Source of the DNA: Argopecten irradians
Taxonomy: Eukaryota; Mollusca; Bivalvia; Pectinida; Pectinidae
NCBI RefSeq assembly: GCF_041381155.1
Contig: NC_091134.1
Location: 11,844,008 to 11,908,007 of the forward strand
Direction: 5' to 3'
Length of the DNA stretch: 64,000 nt
A program made the position numbers and the translations under genes. The notes beneath the pieces were generated by a model, which saw nothing but the letters and a program-made list of their open reading frames with translations, ran no database searches and had not been told where the DNA came from. Shown in pieces: positions 56,201 to 64,000 of the stretch. Numbering within the stretch: the first letter of the stretch is position 1; each line of letters starts with the position of its first letter.

Positions 56201-59200
56201 AGTTGTGAGATGTTCAAAAGTTAAAAGTGCAGCTGCAGTTACATATAAGTCCACATCTACAAATTGTGACAAATAACTAAGATGAATCTTGGATATGATA
56301 ACAATTACAGCCTTTTGATACACAGTTTTATTGACCAAGTACATAGAACCCAATGGTGGGTATATATGTAACTACAATGTATTTACGATTTGTTTTGACA
56401 CAGGAACAGCTAGTGTGGCGCGGGCTTGGAGCTCCTACTTTGACTCTCTCATAGACAAAGTCATTCAGAAGTTTTTCCAGGACAACATGCCTATGGATAT
56501 AACCGGCTTCTCTTCTTATCCAGATTTCTTTGCTCTGGGGATCACACACTTTTGTTAGCTGTATGTCGCATGATATATTACAAATAAAAAGTTATCGGTA
56601 CATTTATAGATATGTATAAGCATAAATAAAAATATGAATTTATAACATTTAATTGCACACATGGGATGTATGCCAATGGGGCATTATATCACTCAATAAT
56701 GTATCCTAAGTTGAATTTGCTGAGCTGAATCAGGACTAAATTTCAAGCTAATTAATTGTAATCTGTATTGTAGACTAAATATTTGCATAAGTTACGTCCA
56801 TGAAATGAAAATCAAGGCAAAATGTCGTAACTTATGGTGGATCAACGTGCAGCAATTATACCGCTATAAAGGAATATGTATGGTTTAGACCCCTTTTTGG
56901 CATGGCCCCAAAAAATGAACTTAAATTTTTCGAAAACTTTTTGAAATACTAAATTCATCAAACTATTATTCTCAGTTTTTGACACAGGAACAGCTAGTGT
57001 GGCGCGAGCTTGGAGCTCCTATTTTGACTCTCTCATTAGACAAAGTCATTCAGAAGTTTTTCCAGGACAACATGCCTATGGATATAACCGGCTTCTCTTC
57101 TTATCCAGATTTCTTTGCTCTGGGGATCACACTTTTGTTAGCTGGTATGTCGCACAGTATATAACATAAAAAGTTATCGGTACATGTATAGATATTCTAT
57201 CATAAGTAAAAATATGAATGATTATAACATTTAATTGGCACATCTATGGTTATATAATGTATCCTAAGCTTGAATTTGCTGAGCTGAGATCAGGACTAAA
57301 TTTCACTAATTAGGTTGTAAGTCTGCATGTAGACGTAAATATAGACATAAGTTACGTCGAAGAAAAGTTTCACAAAATGTCGTAACTTAACGTGCAGCGA
57401 AGTTATACTACTAAAGGAATATGTATGGTTTAGACTCTTTTTGGCCCCCAAAAACCTTAAAATTTTCGAAATTGGTATTTAGTGATTAAATTGCTATTAT
57501 TCTCAGTTAATATCAAGTTTGTTCAAGAATGCTCTCTCTATGGTCTTGGCAAAAATGACCAAAATTGTCAAAATTTCAACATCATATAATTTATGCATAT
57601 TTTGGATGGTAATTATATAACCATGGCAACTAAAGCTACAAAATTAGAAAAAGAAAATAATTACAATTAAATCATGCATGTACTACATAGTAGTTTTGAT
57701 TAATTGAAGGATTTGGGGGCCAAAAAGGGCTCAAAGTCCAGTTCTATGTATATTTATGTCAATTATAATGTCCAAGTCTAAAGCCAGGATTAAAGGACAC
57801 TCGGTCTTCACATAAATTAATTGAAGAATTCTTGTTTACAGTTATTCTGGCAGTAGGTGTCAAAGAGTCGTCAACTTTTAACAACATTTTCACGGGGGTG
57901 AATTTACTTGTGGTGACCTATGTAATTATCTGTGGATTTTTCAAAGTCGACATTCACAATTGGCAATTAAAGCCTTCTGAGGTATGTATATAAATATGTG
58001 ACACTCCTTCAGTTCTGTAGTGATCACAAATTAGTAACCTATTCTGTGTCCTTACTTACTCAATTATAGAGATGACCATCAGAAAAAGGAAAAAAAAGAA
58101 CAGAAAACTAGAAATTGTCATTGGACTTGCTTTTCATCAGGATAACTAATATTACTGATCAGGCCAATACCCGGCTTTATTTTTATCATGCATCGTCCAT
58201 CGTTGTGCGCTGTGCGAAAACTTTTCATTCAAACAACTTTTTCTCAATAACTGAAAGGCACAGGGTACTGATATTTGGAATGTAGCATGCTGGGTTTAAG
58301 GGCTACCAAGTTTGTTCAAATGAATGACCTTGATCTTCATTCAACGTCACAGGGATCAAATAGGCTAAATTCTTGAAACGATTTCTTGTAAATAACGAAG
58401 AGGTCAGTAGAGACTTGATATTGGATTTGTAGCATGGTGGGGATCAAGGGACCTTCATTCATGGTCTATTTCAGCAAATAAATCAGAACCTGAACTTCTT
58501 CTAATAAAAGAGTTCTTTTGTATTGCCTTAATTGTTTGCCATTACTATATTCTTTGTGCTGCTATATTGTGCCAATAGTCAGATGACTGTTACGGCCCAT
58601 ATGCCTCTTGTTTTGTTTGTAATGGAATGAATATGAAAACAAAAACAATATAATACCAAAAGCTGGTTTTTTTGTTAGAACAATAACAAAAGTAGAATAC
58701 CTGGCTGATGTTTCTGTATGTAGCTGTTGTTTGATTGGTTTAGCTGCCTGGCAATGGTACAGACAGTGGAAGTGGAGGCTTCATGCCTTTTGGCTTCTCC
58801 GGGATGATGTCTGGTGCTGCTACATGTTTTTATGCCTTTGTTGGGTTCGACTGTATAGCAACAACAGGTAAATTCAACATTCATATTAATGATTTATCTT
58901 ATAATGGATGTGATTTACTGTATTCGACCCAATAAGCGCTCATGTCCCTATAAGCGCCCCTCCCCCTTTTGAGGCTTCAATTTCAATTGCCCATGCATAA
59001 ATAAGGACCAAAATTACATAAAACGGTATAGATTTGCAATAATTTCGACTTGTTAGCACCTTTTAATTTTTATCAATTTTTTAAGCGCCCTGGGCGCTTA
59101 TTGGGTCGAATACCGTATCTTATAATGGATAAATGCACATGTAGCTCACCATGATAATGTAGCTTGTGTACAATTTGCCTCGACATTCAAATGTTATTCA

Positions 59201-62200
59201 ATTTTCCCAGTTTTAAACAGCTGGTAATTTGTACAGGGACCTAGCAAAAGCAAAAAATTTTTCCAACAGAAGGGCACATTGAGTGAATTAATTGTCATGC
59301 TTTGTTAAATCTTGTTTCTTTGATATTTTATATGTATAACATAGTTTAGATACTATATATATATACATATACTGTTGGTAAAAAATTGTGCCAGGTCCCT
59401 GTGGTAATTTGTATTGGGTTTCTTTATTTCAAAACAAATGATGTCCTTTCTGTCCTATCTGTTCTGTCTCAACATTCTCATACATTTTTATCCCACCATC
59501 ATCAGATATGGTGGGCTATTCAAATTTCTTTTTGTCAGTGGTCGTTGTCCGTCCGTCCATCTGTCCATAAACATTTCTTATTACTACTATTTCTCAGAAA
59601 TCTGAGAATGTTGTTCATGTAGGTTCCCCTAGGGCCCTAGTTGTGCATATTGCATTTTGGGACAAATCGGTTAACAAGATGGCCACTGAGTAGCCATCTT
59701 GGATTTTAATATTTGTAAGTTTGTTATATTACGGCTATTACTCAGAAAGCACAGAAGGGATCTCTCTCAAATTTTACATATAGGTTCCCCAAGGGCCTGA
59801 GTTGTGCATATTGAATTTTATCTCAATAGTAACTCCGTTATGATTTTTGTAATACCAAAAACCATAAGGGTTTGCATAGATTTGATCTATTTCTAAATAC
59901 TTTGCAGATCAATTTATTGGTACCATAGCAATGTCTCATGTAAATACCTTCCACTGGCTACATTTGTATATATATATGATTGGTACTTTGATACAGGTGA
60001 GGAGGTGAAGAACCCTCAGAAGGCTATTCCCATCAGTATAGTCATATCGCTGATCGCCATCTTTGTGGCCTACTTTGGGATATCAGCTGTGATGACATTA
60101 GATGTGTCCCCCAAATGGTATGTTATCTGCTGGACAGGTGAGGAAGATGCTCCATCTTCCGGATCGTATTTGGGACCGTGTGGGTTGGGGGGTGGCCAGA
60201 TATATCATCGCTGTCGGTGCCATTTGTGGTCTGTCTACTAGGTTTGTATAGTTTTATCATTTAAGCATTTACGTCACTATTTTTCAATTTCATCGCGGTA
60301 TGAGAACTGTGTGAATTTGTATATAGGCGTAATCTCACAAAAGTTGCAAATACACCGATTTACAGTTTGAAAACAAAACTTATTTCATAACCCGATGAAA
60401 AAAATAGTGATATCAAATGACATCAATGCTTATGATTACTTTTTCAGACTAGTTTTTGTTTATTAAAATATAAGCCCTGTCATAAGTTGATATTTTTGAT
60501 ATTTAATTGCAAACATAGGTATATATACATAATCCTGACTGCACAACTGGCAACAAACAACATTCAAAACAAATGTAATGATTGAGGTGAGGAATAATAA
60601 AAATAAATTTAATGAGTAACACCATCAAGTAGCGCTACAGAAAATCGGGAACAGATAAGTTGAAAAACTAAAGAGAAATTTTAATGATGTGATGACATCG
60701 TTTTTCCACAGTTTGCTGGGAGCCATGTTTCCTCTGCCTAGAGTGATATATGCTATGGCTAGTGATGGTATTGTTTTCCGTTCCCTAGCAACCATTAACG
60801 AACGTTTTAAAACACCTCTGTTTGCTACAATAATATCTGGAATATTTGCAGGTAATTCAGATTGATATCTTTGACCTAAAGTGTTACAATATAAGATTTA
60901 GAATAGAAATAACAATGATGAAAATAATTCTCATTGTAAATGATGTAATTGTTGGATTTCTTTTTGTTATCTTTATCTAACCTGTATTTAGAGATTTTAA
61001 AGGTAGGAGTTTGCTTAATTTCTTAGTTTTATTATAACGAATAGAACATACATTTGTAAATCAAAAGTTTATATGTTCATTAAGTCAATTAAAAGCTTGA
61101 TCAGATTCTGTTGCAATGTATTCCGTCATTGCACATAACAGAAACGTCATTGTTTTGCGGGTCATTGCACATAACAGAAACGTCATTGTTTTGTGAGCGC
61201 AATTCACATCGTTTTCTCCGAAACGTATGACGTTACGCTCCCAAACACATGACGTCACAATCAATACCTACCCGCAAGTGCAGATAACGCTGTAATATGC
61301 AAATTCGGAATGGCATTATTTTACCAGTAGTGGTGTTGTATCGTACCAGGTGTAATGGCGATGATGTTCGACCTGTCTGAGTTGGTGGATATGATGTCGA
61401 TCGGAACTCTTCTTGCTTATACGCTGGTAGGAGTCTGTGTTCTACTATTGAGGTAACGTATTTTAACAATTAGTTAAAATTACTGTGAACAATCATTTCA
61501 TAGTCGTTTTTGCAAAGTACTCTGTTTCTGGCAGGGTATAAATCCATCCCATTGGCGTTATTCTATTCAAATACACTATTTGGCATGTTTGATTTTTAGA
61601 ATTCAAGTTAAAATCTGTGACTTTATATTTCTATCTGTGGCAGCCTCAGCCAAGAGAGCTGTGTCAGCCATTAAAATGTCCATGCAAACATGATTTAGAC
61701 ATGAAGATGGGAAAATAAATAATTGGTTTATGTAAGAAATGTTGGATGTTGATGAATTTAAATGAATTTAAATGAAAATTTAGTTGATAGACTTGAATTA
61801 TATTATTTTCGCAGCTGGACATTTTGCAACAGTCAATGGGACAGAATGGTAGCTCTGATGACGTTCAAAATAAATCTGTCAGAAATGTGAAGTCTGGCAT
61901 TCAGAGCTACGTCAATGACACAATGTGTATACTTTTGTAAAGTAAAATCTGGTCAATAGTACTTGTGTACTTGCTACAGACACTAGAAAACTTAATAGCA
62001 TGGTTATTTAGGAAAAGATATATGATAAGAACCTGCTTCATGTTTTTCCTTAAACGTACATTGTCTTGCATATTTTGTCAGTTACAAGGTATTCAGAAAA
62101 TAAGAGCTATGGTTAACCATAATGCATATCAAGACCTCTGTTCAGCTGTACCAAGAAGCATTTTAAGCTTACCAAATACAATTTATCATCAGTCTGAGAT

Positions 62201-63494
62201 AAAAGGGGACTATAATACATGTTAGATCTTGTGGTTTTTTTCAGATATAGAGTCAAGGTGATGAAGACAACGTCTGATGCTGATGATACGTAAGTTATCG
62301 ATGAACAGTTACCATTTAATTATTTGTTATTTATTTATAATGATCTCAATATAGTTCTCAATTTAAGAGTTGCGTGTGTTTGTCGAAATTGCTCCATTTT
62401 CAATTATCCCCACTAAATACTGACCATAATTTTCATAAAATTGCAATCTTGATTTATACCCCTGTCAGAAACAGACTTTCGAAGAATTTCAAAATTTCTG
62501 TGGACATTTTATATCTATGTGTATTATACCCAAGCGCTTGCAACACTTACTGTAAGCTTGCATGTTGGTAAGAATTCTTGTTATATAACCAATTCGAAAC
62601 TGTTAACTCAAGATAACAGGCCTAGGTATGACGCGTGTCTGGCATGGTCTTCTTTGGTTACCGATATGGGTGAACATGATTGCTTTTTACACAAATTATC
62701 GGATTATCTAGCGAGACTGAAAAGTATTTTTGTTTGCTTATCAGACTTTAGTGAGTGTAATAAAATATTATAACAATCAAATTCCATGGAAACACATAGT
62801 TTATGTAATAAACATCACAGCTTTCTTTATCACCGTATGAAATGGTTTGCATATATTAAGAACCGACTTCCATAATTATTCTGCATTTTACGACTTTATA
62901 GTTCGCTGTTCTCGAGTATTTTTTAAACTACAGACTGAATGCTTCAGCCATATGCGTACAAAATGTACCATGTAAATGTACATTTTGTACCTCGGTATCG
63001 GTTCAACAGATATACATACATGCATGAACATGTACAGTGTATGTGTTGAACTGCTCTTTAGGTTAACATGGTTTCCCTTAGTCAATCATTACACAAACAG
63101 TCTAATATATATACAAGTCCAATTATTCAGTTACCGGTTAGCAAACTTCCGATCGAGGAACCAGTTAACCGTTGACAACTCTACTATTAAGTGACTTTTA
63201 AAATTATTTTGTCCTTGAGAAGTTTTCTTTTGAAAACAACATGTAGAAATTGTACATTATTTTTAGTAGCTATGTAAAGTGACGATTGTGGTGTTTTTTG
63301 TAGAAGTAGTATAAACCAGAGCAGTAGTGACGATTGTGACGTAATGTCGCCGACGCGGATACCTGTCCGGGAGTCTGACCCGTTAGTTAGCGGAACTTCC
63401 TACAAAGTCTGGCTCAAAGCAATGATCAAGTGTGAAGAGAACCAACCCACCCCGCTAACGGAGAAGTTAGCACAGTTCAATGTTATCATTATAT
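50168..63494 (+). CDS. Cationic amino acid transporter, SLC7A1-4 type (gene span, 3' part outside window)
   Basis: Eleven exon positions (50168-50276, 52099-52218, 55635-55763, 56404-56560 or 56988-57144, 57842-57981, 58744-58867, 59997-60241, 60712-60851, 61350-61452, 62245-62289, 63304-63494) give about 500 of the usual 620-660 residues. The family imports arginine, lysine and ornithine across the plasma membrane with 14 helices. Visible: start [12 protein letters not shown], helix-1 motif [12 protein letters not shown] (the APC GxG substrate site), [16 protein letters not shown] with the Glu needed for transport in mammalian CATs, [73 protein letters not shown]. After this comes a polar loop ([19 protein letters not shown]), where the window ends. 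Members with 14 helices include the arginine transporters and the less understood SLC7A4/14; I cannot choose. Frame slips occur in exon 4 (both copies) and exon 7. Confidence 0.9.
50226..50560 (+). repeat. Tandem 91-bp repeat of an exon end with its donor, about 3.6 copies
   Basis: GTTAGTAC donors lie at 50277, 50368 and 50459 (exact 91-bp steps), with a decayed copy at 50537 (GTTTGTAC). Each unit repeats ATACCAAGT...CTCGATGTCTGAC then AACTCTAGATCTAACT and GCTAG|G. The copies read AAGTGATCT where the exon has AAGTTAGCT, which puts TGA in the exon's frame. Confidence 0.93.
50640..51011. mobile_element. MITE, TTAA-flanked family, copy 4
   Basis: TTAAAGATACTCCACCGCC ... CGGCAATGGAGCATCTTTAA in transporter intron. 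The most diverged ends of the four copies. Confidence 0.75.
51012..52098 (+). other. Transporter intron with a repeat fragment
   Basis: 51345-51560 holds a reverse copy of the GACCTTGA family (TGACCTTGACTTTCATTCAA, GTCACAGGAGTCAAATAGGC). The rest is AT-rich with no exon visible. Confidence 0.5.
52099..52218 (+). CDS. Transporter exon, helix 1-2
   Basis: Acceptor TTGTTTTTAG; 120 nt encoding [19 protein letters not shown] then [21 protein letters not shown] and G shared. Contains the APC-family substrate motif in helix 1. Donor GCAG|GTAATG, which is then copied about 137 times. Confidence 0.92.
52219..55250 (+). repeat. Tandem array, 22-bp unit, about 137 copies, carrying a splice donor
   Basis: Unit GTAATGTAGAATTACACAAC then AG. 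It begins at the donor of the preceding exon (CTAGCAG|GTAATGTAAATC) and each unit repeats CAACAG|GTAATG, a good 5' splice site. Unit order is very regular at 53400-53960 and ragged at 54000-54400 and near both ends. Read-through in the gene's phase meets TAG within the second unit. The array fills most of this 3.4-kb intron. Confidence 0.97.
55635..55763 (+). CDS. Transporter exon, [16 protein letters not shown]
   Basis: Acceptor GTTGCTTTCAG; 129 nt encoding [20 protein letters not shown] then [20 protein letters not shown] and VI. The Glu in CYAEF corresponds to the transport-essential Glu of mammalian CAT1. Donor ATAG|GTAAGC. Confidence 0.93.
55764..56403 (+). other. Transporter intron, nothing recognised
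   Basis: AT-rich with a GC-richer patch near 55905-55950 (GCGCACGCGGTGCCGGAAGA). No feature supported. Confidence 0.4.
56404..56560 (+). CDS. Transporter exon 4, first copy
   Basis: Acceptor TGACACAG; encodes [20 protein letters not shown] then [20 protein letters not shown] and FFALGIT. The frame is intact through most of the exon, but ACACAC has two extra bases near the end and the donor lacks a G (GCT|GTATGT against GCTG|GTATGT in copy 2), so the join to exon 5 is out of frame as written. Confidence 0.75.
56988..57144 (+). CDS. Transporter exon 4, second copy
   Basis: Same residues as the first copy (TASVARAW ... [13 protein letters not shown]) with a correct end and donor GCTG|GTATGT, but one extra T at CTCATTAGAC breaks the frame near the middle (157 nt where 156 fit). 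Either copy, with one correction, would join exons 3 and 5. Both could not be included together without lengthening the protein by 52 residues. Confidence 0.75.
57842..57981 (+). CDS. Transporter exon 5
   Basis: Acceptor TTGTTTACAG; 140 nt encoding [20 protein letters not shown] then [20 protein letters not shown] and WQLKPSE. Matches GVKES...NxxFTxxNxLVxxxxxxxGFxK..NW of CATs. Donor GAG|GTATGT, phase 0. Confidence 0.92.
58135..58625 (+). repeat. Interspersed repeat, GGCCAATACC ... CCTCTTGTTTTG, in transporter intron
   Basis: Contains CATTCAAACAACTTTTTCTC, TGTAGCATGCTGGGTTTAAG, AATGACCTTGATCTTCATTC and ends GCCCATATGCCTCTTGTTTTG. Related to 28755-28965 and to the AACAAGAGGC-ended elements. 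Confidence 0.65.
58744..58867 (+). CDS. Transporter exon 6
   Basis: 124 nt encoding [20 protein letters not shown] then [20 protein letters not shown] and T with one base over. [34 protein letters not shown] is the best conserved segment of the CAT family. Donor ACAG|GTAAAT. Confidence 0.95.
58917..59117. mobile_element. MITE with GTATTCGACCCAATAAGCGC ends
   Basis: GTATTCGACCCAATAAGCGC at the left is mirrored by GCGCTTATTGGGTCGAATAC at the right, about 200 bp. Non-coding. Confidence 0.85.
59285..59322. mobile_element. Solo end of the 27188 fold-back family
   Basis: GTGAATTAATTGTCATGCTT then TGTTAAATCTTGTTTCTTTG matches the right arm of the element at 27188-27402. No partner arm nearby. Confidence 0.6.
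59495..59850 (-). repeat. Interspersed repeat, CCCACCATCATCAGATATGG family
   Basis: Starts CCCACCATCATCAGATATGG, then CGTTGTCCGTCCGTCCATC, GGTTCCCCTAGGGCCCTAG, and GATGGCCACTGAGTAGCCATC. Reverse of 1335-1695 and related to 30430-30965. Confidence 0.65.
59997..60241 (+). CDS. Transporter exon 7 (one-base slip)
   Basis: Acceptor GATACAG; encodes [20 protein letters not shown] then [20 protein letters not shown]. After GEEDAP the frame slips by one base near 60155 (CCATCTTCCGGATCG) and continues in the next frame as [19 protein letters not shown] then VGAICGLST. Length 245 where 244 fits. Protein conservation on both sides of the slip argues for a base-calling error. Donor AG|GTTTGT. Confidence 0.85.
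60242..60711 (+). other. Transporter intron, nothing recognised
   Basis: AT-rich intron, no feature supported. Confidence 0.4.
60712..60851 (+). CDS. Transporter exon 8
   Basis: Acceptor TTTTTCCACAG; 140 nt encoding [20 protein letters not shown] then [20 protein letters not shown] and ISGIFA. [19 protein letters not shown] is a strong CAT signature. Donor GCAG|GTAATT. Confidence 0.95.
61127..61296. mobile_element. MITE with TGACGTCA core, copy 3 (shortened), with a small duplication
   Basis: GTATGACGTTACGCTCCCAA, ACACATGACGTCACAATC and ACCCGCAAG match copies 1 and 2. The left end is replaced by two tandem copies of a phrase with GTCATTGCACATAACAGAAA (period about 35 bp). Confidence 0.6.
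61350..61452 (+). CDS. Transporter exon 9
   Basis: Acceptor GTATCGTACCAG; 103 nt encoding [20 protein letters not shown] then [13 protein letters not shown]. Matches the FDLxxLVDxMSIGTLxAYxLVxxCVLxLR helix. Donor GAG|GTAACG. Confidence 0.93.
61453..62244 (+). other. Transporter intron, nothing recognised
   Basis: AT-rich intron; an open frame near 61965-62225 does not resemble any protein I know. Confidence 0.4.
62245..62289 (+). CDS. Transporter exon 10
   Basis: 45 nt between TTTTTTTCAG and GATAC|GTAAGT, encoding [14 protein letters not shown] with split Arg and Thr codons. Phases fit both sides. This begins the large cytoplasmic loop. Confidence 0.8.
62290..63303 (+). other. Transporter intron, nothing recognised
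   Basis: AT-rich intron. ATGTACCATGTAAATGTACA near 62963 is a short palindrome. No exon supported. Confidence 0.4.
63304..63494 (+). CDS. Transporter exon 11 (last in window)
   Basis: Acceptor TTTTTTGTAG; encodes [20 protein letters not shown] then [20 protein letters not shown] and [18 protein letters not shown]. This is the polar loop before the C-terminal helices. The end is set at ATAT|GTGGGT, a plausible but unproven donor; the remaining exons lie beyond the window. Confidence 0.75.
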
Positions 63495-63552
63495 GTGGGT
63501 ATTTTTACTTATTTCTAATGATGGTACTACAATCTTTTCTAGAATTATTTCT

Positions 63553-64000
63553 AGGTCATCTGACCCAAATTCTACTGGTGCGATTTGGCTGAAACTTGCC
63601 TGAATAGATCCTACCATGGTCCCGACAAATTGTTTTTATTTTTCGGGTCGATCCGAAATCCAAGATGGCTGCCACAGCCGCCACCTTGAAAACACATTTT
63701 GAACTTCTTCTGAAGTTCTACCCGTTGCAATTTGGCTAAAATTTGCCTGAATTGTTCCTTTGTCCCGACAAAGTTGGGTTTTTTTCGGGTCGATACCAAA
63801 TCCAAAATGGCAACCACGGCTGTCATCTTGAAAACACATTTTGAACTTTTTCTCATGTACTACCAGTGCGATTTGTCTGAAACTTCAAATCTTTCTGTCT
63901 TGAGAAAGTGTTGTTACATCTCTGGTTGATCCGAAATCCAAGATGGCCACCTTGACACCATATCTATTTGATATAAAAGGAAGTCAGATGACCGTTAAGG
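63553..64000 (-). repeat. Interspersed element, reverse copy of the 146-bp-unit family
   Basis: Starts TAGGTCATCTGACCCAAATT and contains GGTCGATCCGAAATCCAAGA, GGCTGCCACAGCCGCCACC and CACATTTTGAACTTCTTCTG, the reverse complement of units at 13720-14340. The last 20 bases include GTCAGATGACCGTTAAGG, probably its other end. Confidence 0.75.

Larger units (their letters stand above)
56390..57515 (+). repeat. Tandem duplication, about 584-bp unit, containing an exon
   Basis: 56390-56985 and 56974-57515 are two copies covering exon 4 and its downstream intron. Exon parts differ by two synonymous changes and small indels; intron parts differ far more but stay aligned (for example AGTTATCGGTACAT, GGACTAAATTTCA, ATGTCGTAACTTA and AAAGGAATATGTATGGTTTA occur in both). 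Confidence 0.9.

Overview
The window is AT-rich nuclear DNA from an animal with large introns and many interspersed and tandem repeats. Three spliced genes can be traced by conserved protein segments and phase-compatible GT/AG junctions. The mix of inverted-repeat elements and CCATCTTGG, AGGTCATCTGACC and AACAAGAGGCC repeat families suggests a mollusc, most likely a bivalve; that is a judgement from repeat style and protein similarity, not a search. There are no prokaryotic features.

Layout. (1) 1-5.7 kb is intergenic: a palindromic block at the left edge, a TTAA-flanked MITE, interspersed repeats and a 65-bp tandem array. (2) 5.76-21.4 kb, minus strand: an uncharacterised leucine-rich-repeat (LRR) protein in nine exons, ending in a CaaX-like CVIA. 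Its last two introns are filled by a 37-bp array (about 128 copies) and a 42-bp array; a 1-kb polypurine array abuts its second exon. Its first exon lies in a duplicated promoter-like block (21.3 and 22.3 kb). (3) 23.7-33.4 kb, plus strand: a deoxyribonucleoside kinase of the TK2/dNK type, from a degraded-looking P-loop exon to the stop codon. Its introns carry a 35-bp array, several foldback elements and a hAT-like element with a perfect 8-bp target duplication. (4) 33.4-50.1 kb is mostly gene-free: LINE remnants, MITEs, a G-rich 28-bp array, a 23-bp array, a mariner-like palindrome and a tRNA-derived SINE. A candidate untranslated first exon of the next gene ends at 41070. (5) 50.17 kb to beyond the right edge, plus strand: a cationic amino acid transporter (SLC7A1-4 type), eleven coding exon positions of which one is duplicated in tandem.

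The main observation is that several arrays start exactly at exon-intron borders of all three genes and copy the splice site with them. The 35-bp unit copies the acceptor of a kinase exon (18 acceptors in a row). The 22-bp unit copies the donor of a transporter exon (about 137 donors). The 37-bp unit copies the donor of an LRR exon. A 91-bp unit copies the end and donor of the first transporter coding exon. A 42-bp unit fills the intron right up to an LRR acceptor. I know of no described system of this kind; it could reflect a mutational process seeded at splice junctions, and it raises the question of how the right site is chosen.

Small indels break the frame in several otherwise well-conserved exons of all three genes. 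Together with many indels inside the arrays this points to an imperfectly polished long-read assembly rather than to three pseudogenes.
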